DNA of 64,000 nt, from assembly GCA_963965975.1 (NCBI GenBank), contig OZ014418.1, positions 5,220,775 to 5,284,774 on the forward strand, written 5' to 3'. The translations under genes were made by a program, and so were the position numbers. A model generated the notes under the pieces. The model was not told the DNA's origin, searched no databases, and worked only from the letters and a program-made list of their open reading frames with translations. Origin of the DNA: Xestospongia bergquistia. Its lineage: Eukaryota > Porifera > Demospongiae > Haplosclerida > Petrosiidae. Of the stretch, positions 33,331 to 45,259 are shown piece after piece. How positions within the stretch are numbered: the stretch's first letter is position 1; the number at the start of each line of letters is the position of its first letter.

Positions 33331-36300
33331 TAACATTAAAATGACATTGAAATTGTCTTTAAAAAGCGTTAAAATTACATTAAAACTGTGTTAAAATTGC
33401 GTTAAAACTGTGATAAGATTACGTTAACATTGTGTTAAAGTTACATTAAGAATGGATTAAAATTTTGTTAAAATTGCATTAAAATTGTGATAAATTGCAT
33501 TAAAATTGTGTTAAAACTGCGTTAACATTGTGTTAAAATTGCCTTAACTTTTTATTAAAATTGTGTTAAAATTGTGTTAAAAATGCCTTAAAATTGCATT
33601 AAAAATATGTTAAGATTGCGTTAACATTGTGTTAAAGTTGTATAAAGAATGCATTAAATTGTGTTAAAATTGCATTAAAAATGTGTTAAAACAGTTAAGA
33701 TTGCGTTAACATTGTGTTAAAGTTGTATAAATAATGAATTAAAATTGCCTTAATTTTTTATCAAAATTGTGTTAAAATTGTTTTAAAATTGCATTACAAT
33801 TACATTAAAAATGTGTTAAGATTGCATTAATATTGTGTTAAAGTTGTATAAAGAATGCATTAATATTGTGTTAAAATTACATTAAAATTGTATTAAAATT
33901 GTGTTAAAACTGCGTTAATATTATGTTAAAATTGCGCTAAAATTGCATTAATTTTTAGATAAAATCGTCTATAAATTGTGTTAAAAATGTCTTAAAATTG
34001 TGTTAAATTGCATTATAACTGTCTTAATATTACATTAACATTGTGTTAATGTTGTATAAAGAACGCATTAAACTTACATTAAAATTGTGTTAAAACTGCG
34101 TTAATATTAAGTTAAAATTGTGCTAAAAATGCCTTAATTATTTTTTAAAATTGTCTTAAATTTGAGTTAAAATTCTATTAAAACTGTGTTAACATTGCGT
34201 TACAAAGAATGCATTAAAATTATGCTAAAATTGCATTAAAATTGTATTAAAATTGTAATGAAACTGCGTTAACATTATGTTAAAATTATGCAAAAATTGT
34301 ATTAACTTTTAGTTAAAATTATCTTAAATTGTGTTAAAATTGTGTTAAATTGTATTAAAACTGTGATAACATTGTGTTAACAATGTCTTAACATTGTATA
34401 AAGAATTAAAATTGTGTTAAAACTGTGTTAACATTGTGTTAAAATTGATTTAATTTTTTATTCAAACTTGTATAAAAATTGTCTTAAAATTACATTAAAA
34501 TTGCATTAAAACTGTGTTAAGATTGCAGTAACATGGTGTTTAAGTTGTATAAAGAATGCATTAAAATTGTGTTAAAATTACATTAAAACTGTGTTAAAAT
34601 TGCATTAATATTATGTTAACATTGTACTAAAATTGCATTAATTTTTAGTTAAATTGTGTGAAAATTGCCTTAAATTGTTAAAATTGTCTTTAAAATGCAT
34701 TAAAATTAAAACTGTGTTAAGATTACGTTAACATTATGTTAAAGTTGCATTAAGAATGGATAAAAATTGTGTTAAAATTGTGTTAAATTGTATGAAAATT
34801 TTGTTGAAATTGTGTTAACATTGTGTAAAAGTTGCCCTAATTTTTTAAAAAATTACGTTAAAGTTGCTTTAAAAATGGGTTAAAATTGCATTAAAGCTAT
34901 TTTAAGATAGCATTAACATTGTATTAATGTTGCATAAAGAATGCATTAAAATTGTGTTAAAACTGTGTTAAGGTTGCGTTAACATTATTTTAAAATTGTA
35001 TAAAGAATGCGTTAAAATTGCCTTAATTTTCTATTAATTTTTAGTCATGAAAATTTTGTTAAAATTGTGTTAAAATTGTCTTAAAATTGCGTTTAATCGC
35101 ATTAAAACTATGTTAAGATAGCATTAACAATCTTTTAAAGTTGTATAAAAAATGCATTAAAATTGTGTTAAAATTGCATTAAAATTATATTAAATTTGTG
35201 TTAAAACTGTGTTAACATTATGTTAAAATTGTGCTAAAATTGCATTTTTTAGTAAAATTGTGTTAAAATTGCATTAATTGTTTATTAAAACTATGTTAGA
35301 GTTGCTTTAAATATGTGTTAAAATTGCATTAAAACTATGTTAAGATTGCGTTAACGTTGTATTAAAGTTGTATAAAAAATACATTAAAATTGTCTTAAAG
35401 TTGCATTAAAATTGTGTTAAATTGCATGAAATTTTTTAAAAACTGTGTTAACATTGTCTTAAAAATGTCTTAATTGTTTATTAAAATTACGTTAAAGTTG
35501 CTTTAAAAAATGCGTTAAAATTGCAATAAAACTATGTTAAGATTGCGTTAACATTGTATTAAAGTTACATAAAGAATGCATTAAAATTGCATTAAAATTG
35601 TGTTAAATCTGAGTTAAGATTGCGTTAACATTGTGTTAAAGTTGTATAAAAAATGCATTAAAATCACCTTAATTTTTTATCAAAATAGTGTTAAAATTTT
35701 ATCATATAGCATTACAATTGCATTAAAAATGTGTTAAGATTTTGTTAACATTGTGTTAAAATTGTATAAATAATGCATCAAAATTGTGTTAAAATTACTT
35801 TGAAATTGTATTAAAGTTATGTTAAAATTGCATTAACAATATGTTAAAATTGTGCTAAAATACAATGAATTTTTAGTTAAAATTTTGTTAAAATTGTGTT
35901 CAAATTGTCTTAAAATTGCGTTAAATTGCATTAAAACTATCTTAAGATTCCATTAACAATCTTTTAACATTGTATAAAGAATGCATTAAAATTGTGATAA
36001 ATTTGCGTTAAAATTATATTAAAATTGTGTTAAAACTGTGTTAACATTATGTTGAAATTGTGCTAAAATTTCAGTTTTTGTTAAAATTGTGTTAAAATTG
36101 TGTTAACATTGCATTAAATCTGTTTTAAGATTGCGTTAGCATTGTGTTAATGTTGTATAAAAAATGCATTAAAATTTGCCTTAATTTTTTTGTAAAAATG
36201 TGTTAAAATTGTGTTAAAATTACATTAAAATTGTGTTAAAACAGTTAAGATTGCGTTAACATTGTGTTAAAGTTGTATAAAGAATGCGTTAATATTGCCT

Positions 36301-39075
36301 TAATTTTTTATCAAAATTGTGTTAAAATTGTTTCAAAATTGCATTACAATAGCATTCAAACTGTGTTAAGATTGCATTAACATTATGTTAAAGTTGTATA
36401 AAGAATGCATTAAAATTGTGTTAAAATAGTGTTAAAACTGCGTTAACAATACTTTAAAATTGTGCTAAAATTGCATCAATTTTTGTTAAACTTGTGGTAA
36501 AATTGTTTTAAAATTGCATAAAAACATTGTTTTAAAGTTGTATAAGGAATGCATTAAAATTACGTTAAAATTGCATTAAAATTTCATTAAAATTATGCTA
36601 AACTTGCGTTAACTTTGTTAAAATTTTGCTATAATTGCATTATTTTTTACTGAAAATTTTCTTAAAGTTGTGTTAAAATTCTCTTAAAATTGCGTTAAAT
36701 TGCATTAAAACTATGTTATGATTGCATTAACAATCATTTAACGTTGTATAAAGGATGCATTAAAATTGTGTTAAAATTGCATTAAAATTATATTAAAATT
36801 GTGTTAAAACTGTGTTAACATTATGTTAAAATTGTGCTAAAATTGCATTTTTTGTTAAAATTGTGTTAAAATTGTGTTAAAAATGTATTAACATTGCATT
36901 AAATCTGTTTCAAGATTGCATTGACATTGTGTTAATTTTGTATAAAGAATGCATTAAAATTGCCTTAATTTTTTAGTAAAATTGTGTTAAAATTGCATTA
37001 AAATTGTTAAAACTGTTAAGATTGCATTAACATTGTTTTAAAGTTGTATAAAGAATGCATTAAAATTGTGTAAAAATTGCATTAAAATTGTATTCAAATT
37101 TTTCTAAAATACGTTAACATTATGTTAAAATTGTACTAAAGTTGCATTAAATTTTTAATTAAAATTGTTTTAAAATTGTCTTAAGATTGTTTTAAAATTG
37201 CGTTAAATTCCATTAAATCTGTGTTAAGATTGCATTAACACTGTTTTAATGTTGTATAATGAATGTATTAAAATTACATTAAATTTGTGTTACAACTGCA
37301 TGAACATTATATTAAAATTGTGCTTAAATTGCATTAACTTTTTAAAAATTGTCAAAAACTTGCGTTAATATTGCGTTAAAACTGTGTTAACATTACTTTA
37401 TAAGAATGCATTAAAATTGTGTTAAATTGCATTAAAATTGCATGAAAATTGTCTTAAGCTTGCATTAAAATTGCATCAAATCTTTGTTAACATTGCATTA
37501 TAAAGAATGCATTAAAATTGTGTGAAATTGCATTAAAATTGTTTTAAGATTGGGTTAACATTGTGTTAACGTTGTATAAAGAATGCATTTAAATTTCATT
37601 AAAATTGGGTTAAAATTGCATTAAGATTTTGTTAAAACTGCGTTAAGATTGCGTTAACATTGTGTTAACGTTGTATAAAAAATGCGTTAAAATTGCCTTA
37701 ATTTTTTATCAAAATTCTGTTAAAATTGTTTCAAATTGCATTACAATTGCATTAAAACTGTGTTAAGATTGTGTTAACATTGTTAAAGTTGTATTAAGAG
37801 TGCATTAATATTGTGTTAAAATTGCATTAAAATTGTATTAAAACTGTGTTAAAACTGCGTTAACATTATGATAAAATTGTGCTAAAATTGCATTAATTTT
37901 TAGTTAAAATTATTTTAAAATTGTCTTAAAATAGACTTAAAATTGTTAAATTGCATTAAAACTGTGTTAAGATTGTGTTAACATTGTGTTATCGTTGTAT
38001 AAAGAATGCATTAAAATTACATTAAAATTGTGTTAAAATTGCATTAAAATTTTGTTAAAACTGCGTTAAGATTGCGTTAACATTGTGTTAACGTTGTATA
38101 AAGAATGCGTTAAAATTGCCTTAAATTTTTATTAAAATTCTGTTAAAATTGTTTCAAATTTCATTACAATTGTATTAAAACTGTGTTAAGATTGTGTTAA
38201 CATAGTTAAAGTTGTATAAAGTGTGCATTAATATTGTGTTAAAATTGCATTAAAATTGTATTAAAACTGTGTTAAAACTGCGTTAACATTATGTTAAAAT
38301 TGTGCTAAAATTGCATTAATTTTTAGTTAAAATTATTTTAAAATTGTCTTAAAATAGACTTAAAATTGTTAAATTGCATTAAAACTGTGTTAAGATTGTG
38401 TTAACATTGTGTTATCGTTGTATAAAGAATGCATTAAAATTACATTAAAATTGCATTAAAATTGTGTTAAAACTGTGTTAAGATTGCGTTAACAATGTCT
38501 TAATGTTGTATAAAGAATGCGCTAAAATTGCCTTAATTTTTATCGAAATTGTGTTGAAATTGTTTCAAATTTCATTACAATTGCATTAAAACTTTGTTAA
38601 GATTGCGTTAACATTGTGTTAAAGTTGTATAAAGAATGCATTAAAATTATGTTAAAATTGCATCAAAATTGTGTTAAAACTGCTTTAACATTACGTTCAA
38701 ATTGTGCTAAAATTGCATTAATTTTTAGTTAAATTATGTTAAAATTGTGTTAAAATGGACTTAAAATTGCGTTAAAATGCATTAAAACTGTGTTAAGGTG
38801 GTGTTAACATTGTGTTAACATTGTATAAAGAATGCATTAAAATTAAATTTAAATTGTGCTAAAATTGCATTAAAATTGTTAAAACTGCGTTAACATTATG
38901 TTAACTGTGCTAAATTTGCATTAATTTTAAGTTAATTGTGTTAAGATTGTCTTAAAATTGTGTTAAATTGCATTAAAACTGTGAAGATTGCGTTAACATT
39001 TTGTTAACGTTGTATAAAAATGCATTAAAATTACAATTAAATTGTGTTAAAACTGCGTTAACATTATGTTAAAAT
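33331..39075. repeat. 11-bp-period satellite S1 (about 5.7 kb)
   Basis: Runs of variants of TTAAAATTGTG and TTAAAATTGCA, an 11-base period, with a recurring higher-order string of GTTAAGATTGCG, TTAACATTGTG, TTAAAGTTGTA and TAAAGAATGCA. It starts right behind the receptor TM1 exon and ends at a beta-helix gene fragment. Contains no open frame. Confidence 0.9.
37626..38471. repeat. Recent 423-bp tandem duplication inside S1
   Basis: The stretch starting ATTTTGTTAAAACTGCG at 37626 starts again at 38049 and stays nearly identical for about 420 bases. This shows recent amplification by large units rather than by 11-mers alone. Confidence 0.75.
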
Positions 39076-39076
39076 T

Positions 39077-39365
39077 TACAACTTCAGGATGTTACAGTTA
39101 AAGAGGTTATGTCACTCAATGGATACGGAGGAAACATTTTCATTGCTATCTTTAGCAGTTACATTAACTCAGTTCATTTAACATGAGTTATTACATTAAA
39201 AGGAAAATCTCTTCATGCATCATCACAGCACTCCACTGGTGGGGGGCTGTTCCTAGCACTCAGTCAACTTACATGTCTTCCTACTACACAACTGAGCATT
39301 ACTGATAGCATTATTGATAGCAACTTTGCAGGAATGGGTGGAGGAGCAATCGATTCAAGCAATAT
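39077..39365 (+). pseudogene. Beta-helix (PbH1-type) protein fragment
   Basis: + strand frame: LQDVTVKEVMSLNGYGGNIF, a stop, LKGKSLHASSQHSTGGGLFL, ITDSIIDSNFAGMGGGAIDS. This GG(G)xx..N repeated pattern is that of right-handed parallel beta-helix repeats, and is like the ectodomain at 51843-52520. Its orientation is opposite to that gene. Truncated by R1 on its right. Confidence 0.6.
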
Positions 39366-41318
39366 GATGATAGCAGCATGCATAGTTTACAGATAGTGCT
39401 TCATAATACATAACCAAAATCAAGAACCTACGGAAGCCGAAGGCGAACATTCCAATTCTAATTCATCACTCAATGAAGGGAAGCAACCTCTCTCTTAGAA
39501 TGGAGCGAAGCGACATGTTTCCGGTTAGTGTGGGGATATAGGATTTTAGTTGTTAAAAAGTCCATTGAAGGATAGAAAATAGAATTGGAATAAATTTGGA
39601 AAACATCAAAGTAGAATATGAAATTATGAAGTAGAATTTGATGTCTGCCTTCAGTTTCCGGCCTAACCCTATCTCTAGATCTAAAAGAGACGGCTCGTAG
39701 TACTCGTGCTCCGTGTTTTACTCACTGTGCATACGTCGTAGTATATGACTGATGGCACTTTGTACTCTTCCTAGCCTGAGCTACAACAAAGAGATTTAAG
39801 TGTCAAACTCAACTTAGAGTATAGATGAAGGAGACACAAGATACTTATACATGGAAGAATTGAACTGATAGATTTTAACAATTGCTTTACTAAACATTAC
39901 TGCCTCAAACTTTTGAAGTAAAAGATAGTACAATTGTTCATAATGAGAATCATAAAGTCAGTCATCTTGTTAAGAATGTGTATCCTTATTCTATCATTGA
40001 TAAACATGAGCAGAATTAGTACCTTACAATTCTGGAAGCCTTCTACAGCATGGTTTACATCCCAATTAGACAGACATTCCCTTATGACAGTTTGGCTAAC
40101 AATACTTACACATACATAGACTAAAATTTTGGCTATTCACATAATAATACTCTAATGTTACTATCAGTCATTAATCTAGGTAGTTATTTTAACTCTCCAT
40201 ATTCGCTATTCTTCTTATGAGATAGAACAAGCAAAACAGCTGAAAAGCCAATGAACCCAATAAGTAAGAAACACTCCACCCATGTACAAGCCTGTAATAA
40301 TAAGAAAAAGTTGTTCAATTAGCTAGGTTAATTACTACATTATGTTTAATTAAATTATATTTAAGAAATCATTAAGAACTTTCTCCTAAAAAAAGCTAGG
40401 ATTGTTACCATACAGCAAGGGTGGTGATTTATTTAATTTCCGCTAAATATAAAGTATATACAGAATAGTGCAAATCAAACAATTCATATATTGCTTTGCT
40501 TATGATATAAAATCACTAACCATTGAGGACTGAATAGTATGAAAGAAGTGGACTCCTCCTGGCATATTGTCTATATCAGAGCACCTGCACATTATTGACA
40601 TAGAAGTATAAAAAAAATTACAATATGTTGCTAACTCAACTTCTTAAATAAACAAGTTTCAATTAGTGTTTTGCATGTTTTACTCAGCCCTGATGATATA
40701 ACTATAGCAACAATCAGAGACATCAAGACAGCCAATGTGATAACAAAGATGACCACAATATTAAAAACAGTAGCATTGAATTGCAAAATATGGCATGTTA
40801 TTATGACAATATAATATGTGTGTGTGTGTGTGTTGTACAATACCTTCTCTTAATTATCACTGCAAGAACAATAGTCACTAGTGCAGTAAGTATCAGAAAA
40901 GATACTGTAGCTTGTCCTCCAATAACAAACTGACAGATACTGTTGGAACTAAATCCTTGATCATCATCAATAAGGAGAATGCAATAGTGATCAGAAAATG
41001 GGCTGTTTTCAGTGATTTTTTTGATATCATTGTTCTTATCTGCAAACACACCAAGTGATACCAGAGCAAAGGTCAGAGCAACAAGAAGTAGGAGATATTT
41101 CACTATTAAGAGGATAATAGTGACCAACTGGTACTGGATTGTTTACAGTCCTCATTTCGCTAATAGTGGAGAATGTTGAGATCGCTAAAACTGTTTTTAT
41201 TAACATTGACTTTGATCCTGCAAATGTACAATTACATTGTCTCAAAACAATTCTTTATTCAAGCCCAAAATGACTAATACAAAATCAGGACTGAAGTGGA
41301 ACATTACACATAGTTTGT
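39366..41318. repeat. Segmental duplication block (copy 2)
   Basis: Collinear with 28248-30222. R1 occupies 39366-39800; tetraspan D follows. Copy 2 joins block P sequence on the right instead of the retrotransposon. Confidence 0.85.
40184..41155 (-). pseudogene. Tetraspan gene D, disabled
   Basis: Sister of tetraspan C. Exons by homology: 40844-41155, 40641-40775, 40521-40584, 40184-40291. Compared with C it has an 8-base deletion near 41125 that puts ATG 41155 out of frame (a start at ATG 41127 would restore the rest). It shares the lost intron-1 acceptor (CAA for CAG). Its GT microsatellite in intron 1 is 2 bases longer, so read-through stops within the intron. Exons 3 and 4 are intact. 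Confidence 0.7.
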
Positions 41319-41582
41319 TCTGCTCAGTAATAATATACTAAATATAGAATATACATGACTAAATATAGAACACAAACTAAATATAGATCATACACAATTA
41401 AGGAGTGTATAGACTGGACTAGACTTGACGACCTTGCATGTAGGCATGACTAATACAACTACAACCAACTGATGGAATGAGCCTGATTGAGCTATTATTA
41501 TCGCGTAATAAAACAAGACTTACTAACTATATCAACAACAACAATAATAATAATAAATGAATCAAACAGAATAAGTTAAAAT
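41319..41582. other. Duplicated spacer (block P left part)
   Basis: 41430-41582 matches 46930-47100 (GCATGACTAATACAACT, GAGCTATTATTATCGC, ATATCAACAACAACA). No gene. It ends at the MULE target site. Confidence 0.6.
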
Positions 41583-43344
41583 GGAAATGTCCCAGAATGT
41601 CTAATCCCAAAATGTCTAATCCCAGAATGTCTAATCCTAGAATGTCTAATCCCATAATGTCTAATCCCAGAATGTCTAATCCTAGAATGTCTAATCCCAT
41701 AATGTCTAAAGGTGATAACTGAGGTGTTAATGAATTGATTGTCTAATCTGAAAAGCTATATTTAAAAATCAAACGAAACAACACAGTGTCTAATTGCAGA
41801 AATGTATGATTCAATGCTTCTATTCCCATTAGTAAGTTCATCTTTCAGCAATTTTATCCTCTCTTCTTTTTGAATTACCTTTCGTCTTTTAGCTTTGTGC
41901 AATCCTCCTGCTTGTAGCTGTAAAATAGTGACTTCAGTAGCTGCTTGTTCTTTTTGAAAGAGTTCAAGCACTTCATAAAAGTTAGGGTGTGCCTTTCTCG
42001 CTATTCTTTTTAACCTATTGTGCCATCCTTCTAAATGATTATTGGTTCTTGGGCCACTGTGAGCAAAGTAGTTCCACATATGTGGTTTAAACTGACCATT
42101 CATCCAGTTTTGGTCAAAATAATCTGAGTAGTTCTTCATCTTGTCATCATCTGGTATTTCAGTTTTTAATCCATCCCAAGCAACTCGAACAAAATTGGAT
42201 GGCACAAAAGCAATGGCTGCACTCTTTTGTATAAATTGCCTAATAGAGCCATCTTCTTTGTACTCTTCCACTAGTCCAAGACTCTGTACTTTTCTCCACA
42301 GACACTGCGTAAAATGAAAGTAGCAGCCATGAATACAAGCACTGGGAAATTGAAGTTCAAGTGATTGCACTAAAGGAAGCTCAAAATCAGTCATGATCTC
42401 AGCAGGGGAGATGCGAAGATCACATTTCAAAGCTTCTTCTTTTATACACATAAAAAACTGATTATATACGTCTCTTGACTTCCCAGGTAGTAAACCATAC
42501 ACAAGAGAAAACTGTTGGCCTTGAATAAAAGCATTAATTGTGAATACTTGGAAGAAAAGCCTTGGACAAACCTCAAAAGCACCATCCACATAAATAGATT
42601 TTGCTTCTGCTAAGAGATGAAGGTTCTTATTTGTCGCAAAAATAAGGATCTTGTCAGCATCACCTTCTTGTTGCAAAAAGAACTGTTCTCCTGACAATGA
42701 TTTCTGCCATCTGCCTTCAATGACAATGTCTTCTTGTTGCTGTGGGAGAGGTGGTAGCCGGCTTTGTCGAGCTTGATACAAGGAAGACTTAAGGCTTGGA
42801 AATGTTGGAAGCTTTGAAGTGACATCCTCATCTTCTACCAAATTGGTAGCTAAGTCTACTAATACATCGTTGTAGATGCTAGGAATTGGTGTGATCTCCT
42901 CTTGGGCTCGTTTACGTAGTGCATGCTTAACTCTTTCTACTTTAGCTTGCACACCATCTTCAGGATGATTATGACCATTTGTTTGTTGCAAGATTTCATC
43001 TCCCTCTGTTGTAATTCTAGCTGGGCAGCTCCTCTTTCCACATCTCCAATATCTCTTACCATTAGCCATCTTGCGATTGAGAGTAAATTTACATCCCTGC
43101 CAGATAAGGGCTTCTCCACCTTTTTGTGTAGTAATGAACTCCATAACTGCATTTAGTGATTAACTTGGCATGCTGCATTTATATATGTACTTAGGTAACT
43201 GATGTAACACTTTTTAGCTATCTAAACTATTATAGTACAAAAGTCTATTGCTCTTGAAATACTCTGTTATATTAACACCTCAGTTATCACCTTTAGACAT
43301 TATGGGATTAGACATTTTGGGATTAGACATTCTGGGAATGACTC
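41583..43344 (-). mobile_element. MULE transposon with tandem-repeat terminal inverted repeats, apparently complete
   Basis: Left end GGAAATGTCCCAGAATG, right end (reversed) GAGTCATTCCCAGAATG. Behind each end lie tandem 15-mers (CCCAGAATGTCTAAT and variants): about eight at the left, three at the right. Both arrays are followed by the inverted stretch AAGGTGATAACTGAGGTGTT. GTTAAAAT flanks both ends (41575-41582 and 43345-43352) as an 8-bp target duplication. The paralogous sequence at 47093-47100 has GTTAAAAT once and no insertion, which fixes the boundaries. Confidence 0.9.
41762..43144 (-). CDS. MULE transposase with N-terminal FLYWCH zinc finger
   Basis: 460 aa, single uninterrupted frame from ATG 43144. 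Residues 12-62 form a FLYWCH-type zinc finger (Cys35, Cys40, His58, His60; RYWRC motif), the DNA-binding part. The catalytic core is the MULE DDE fold: YVDGAF with Asp187, IMTDFE with Asp253, the CYFHFTQ C-x2-H element (274-277), and NNHLEGWHNRL with Glu372. The tail is basic. It moves the element by cut and paste at its inverted ends. All key residues are present and the frame is intact, in contrast to every other transposon here, so it may be recent or still active. Confidence 0.9.
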   Translation of the reverse strand: MEFITTQKGGEALIWQGCKFTLNRKMANGKRYWRCGKRSCPARITTEGDEILQQTNGHNHPEDGVQAKVERVKHALRKRAQEEITPIPSIYNDVLVDLATNLVEDEDVTSKLPTFPSLKSSLYQARQSRLPPLPQQQEDIVIEGRWQKSLSGEQFFLQQEGDADKILIFATNKNLHLLAEAKSIYVDGAFEVCPRLFFQVFTINAFIQGQQFSLVYGLLPGKSRDVYNQFFMCIKEEALKCDLRISPAEIMTDFELPLVQSLELQFPSACIHGCYFHFTQCLWRKVQSLGLVEEYKEDGSIRQFIQKSAAIAFVPSNFVRVAWDGLKTEIPDDDKMKNYSDYFDQNWMNGQFKPHMWNYFAHSGPRTNNHLEGWHNRLKRIARKAHPNFYEVLELFQKEQAATEVTILQLQAGGLHKAKRRKVIQKEERIKLLKDELTNGNRSIESYISAIRHCVVSFDF

Positions 43345-43381
43345 GTTAAAATAATGAAAAATCAATTTTACCTAATATATA

Positions 43382-43625
43382 CACTGTAAAAATTGATTAG
43401 TTAATTTAACCAATACATGGTTATGTGGGTTGCATATGTAAAAAGTAACCTTAATACTACTTTGATTACTAATGTACTATGAAATTATTGGTTATGTAAC
43501 TACATAAACAGTAGAACATTAGTATTGAAAACAATATTATGCTTACTTTTCTAGCAAAAATAAGTTTGTAATTGCAACCTGTATAACCAAAGAATGGTTA
43601 AATCAACCAATCATTTTTTACAGTG
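43382..43625. mobile_element. Mariner-like MITE, copy 2 (TA target)
   Basis: 244 bases between CACTGTAAAAATTGATTAG and its inverted end CATTTTTTACAGTG, flanked by TA on both sides. The paralogous site near 47128 (AATATATACTTTATTTTAC) has a single TA and no insertion. Same family as 20890-21130. No coding capacity. Confidence 0.9.
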
Positions 43626-43639
43626 TACTTTATTTTACA

Positions 43640-44160
43640 GAAGTTATAAAAGAAACTATGATGAGAATGACCCACATTGCCTACTAAGTTAGAACATGTG
43701 CCATTTTCCTATCATATGATATCCCTGTAGCTTCAATCTTCCCTTATTAGTTCAAGTGCTGGTATAAACAAAAGCACGTGTTACATTCCAAGTGTGGAGC
43801 TCGCTCTGGCTCGGCCCACTATAGGCATGATTGACTACAGAAATTTCTTTTTAAGATTATGTAGGTGTTGCGTACTTAACTGAGATCAAAAGGATAACAA
43901 CAACAAACACTCAGAACAGGACAGAAATAATATGTGCTTGGCTGTGTCTTTATTGCCCCTATACGATAATGATAATTAATAACATGATAAGAACATATAA
44001 AATACATGTACCACAGTAGGCTGTTGCTAGTAGCTTTAGTTCAACCTGTAACTTTAGTTGAAACTTATATTCTTACTGCCAGAAGCCTTTTGTCTCTCTA
44101 TAACATTCTTATCAAATGTGCACATGAACTTTGATTTTTTGCATAAAATCTTTATTAGCA
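43640..44160. repeat. Block P, copy 0
   Basis: Shared with 47140-47690 and in part 60990-61310: GTGGAGCTCGCTCTGGCTC, GAGATCAAAAGGATAACAAC, ATATGTGCTTGGCTGTGTC. On the minus strand it contains AATAAAG and a short open tail (SKFMCTFDKNVIERQKASG). It might be the end of an unidentified gene or a solo LTR; I cannot tell. Confidence 0.55.
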
Positions 44161-44165
44161 TAATA

Positions 44166-44781
44166 TTATATAAAGTTATCTCTGACTACTATATCTGTAA
44201 CATTCACTGTAAACTCAACTTTGGCAACAAAAACCATTGCTGCAAAGACTAATAGCAATTTTCCTTTGTATGCAAATGGTTTATGAAGGTATATTTCCAT
44301 TGTATTGGTAGAAAGTCTTGTATTCTTTCTGAAGATTACATTTGTTAGTTGAACCTGTATTGGGCATTTATCAGAGTCTGATTTTGGATAAAAAAAGTCC
44401 TTCTCCAACAAAATCAGAGTTTTCATTAAAAGTAGTATTGAGTATGTTTAAACTCTCTCTGCATGCAAACACATTGAATAGCTCACCTCCATCGACTGCT
44501 TGATTATGGGAAAAGACACATTGACAAAAATAAATTTGTTTTCCTGAATACTTTTAAAGTTGTTTATCATCATCCCACCACCATCAGTACACATTAGTGA
44601 ACTATTACCAGTACCATAAGTATATCCATTATTAGATAATATAACATTTTCAAATAAGATAGTACAGTCATTAACTTGATTATAAAAGATGTAATAGACT
44701 CACCATGTTTTGGACAAAATGACAGCAAAACAGACAGAGTATCCAAAAAAGAACATTCAGAATTGGATCTATGTGAAAATT
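44166..44781 (-). pseudogene. Beta-helix/8-TM gene fragment (N-terminal part)
   Basis: Collinear on the minus strand with 52080-52645: LFWILCLFCCHF-type leader, LMCTDGGGMMINNF, FHKPFAYKGKLLLVFAAMVF, VTDIVVRDNF. It breaks off at about 44170. The frame is shifted near 44400. This copy keeps about 50 bases of leader (including CAAAACATGGTGAGT) that the 52-kb copy lacks. Confidence 0.7.
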
Positions 44782-44878
44782 AAGAATAGATCATTAATTT
44801 GAAGGTAAAATAATACAATAATTTATTATAGAAAAAATCTAGAAGTAACAATTAATAATCATTAGGTGGTAAACTTAC

Positions 44879-45216
44879 ATTAAAGAAAAAAGTTTGTAGA
44901 TTCATTACTGTTGAGTAGAATATATAGAAGTAGACACATATGTGTATGAGAGCAGCCCTAACAATTATGAGAAAAATCAAGTTAAGACTGGAAATTTTGA
45001 CAACTCTATAGAGGGAGGGAGTAAGAGAGGGAGAATCAAGGTAAGACATACATCATCCAGTTACTGACTTTTTATTTCTAAAGACAATATTAAACACAAA
45101 ACATACTGTTACAAAGATGAGACTAACAAATGCTGCAATATTATAAATTATAATCAATGCTAAATGATTCTGGTGTATAGTGTGCACTTCATAGCCATCA
45201 CAAGGAGGAGTACCAT
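44879..45216 (-). pseudogene. Class C receptor fragment 2: TM1 and TM2 exons
   Basis: TM1 exon 45069-45216 and TM2 exon 44879-45005 join as FRNKKVVKISSLNLIFLIIV and run to a GTAAGT donor. The acceptor before TM1 reads AT instead of AG, so this copy cannot splice as the others. No further receptor exons follow downstream. Confidence 0.65.
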
Positions 45217-45259
45217 ATAGTGACATAATAATAGTAACAATATGTACGTTATATAGTAA

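Noticed and set aside
33331..39075. Telomeric or centromeric repeat
   Set aside because: No telomere motif; arrays are interspersed with gene fragments and always sit beside the same exon, so an intron-born satellite explains them better.
28827..40119. 61-codon plus-strand frame, near-identical at 28827-29012 and 39934-40119
   Set aside because: It is antisense to the 3' flank of tetraspans C and D; the similarity is explained by the segmental duplication, and copies at B and E are not open.
42923..43156. Plus- and minus-strand frames overlapping the MULE transposase
   Set aside because: Shadows of the long transposase frame.
43640..44160. Block P as a solo LTR
   Set aside because: Minus-strand AATAAAG and repetition are suggestive, but no TG...CA ends with target duplications could be fixed.
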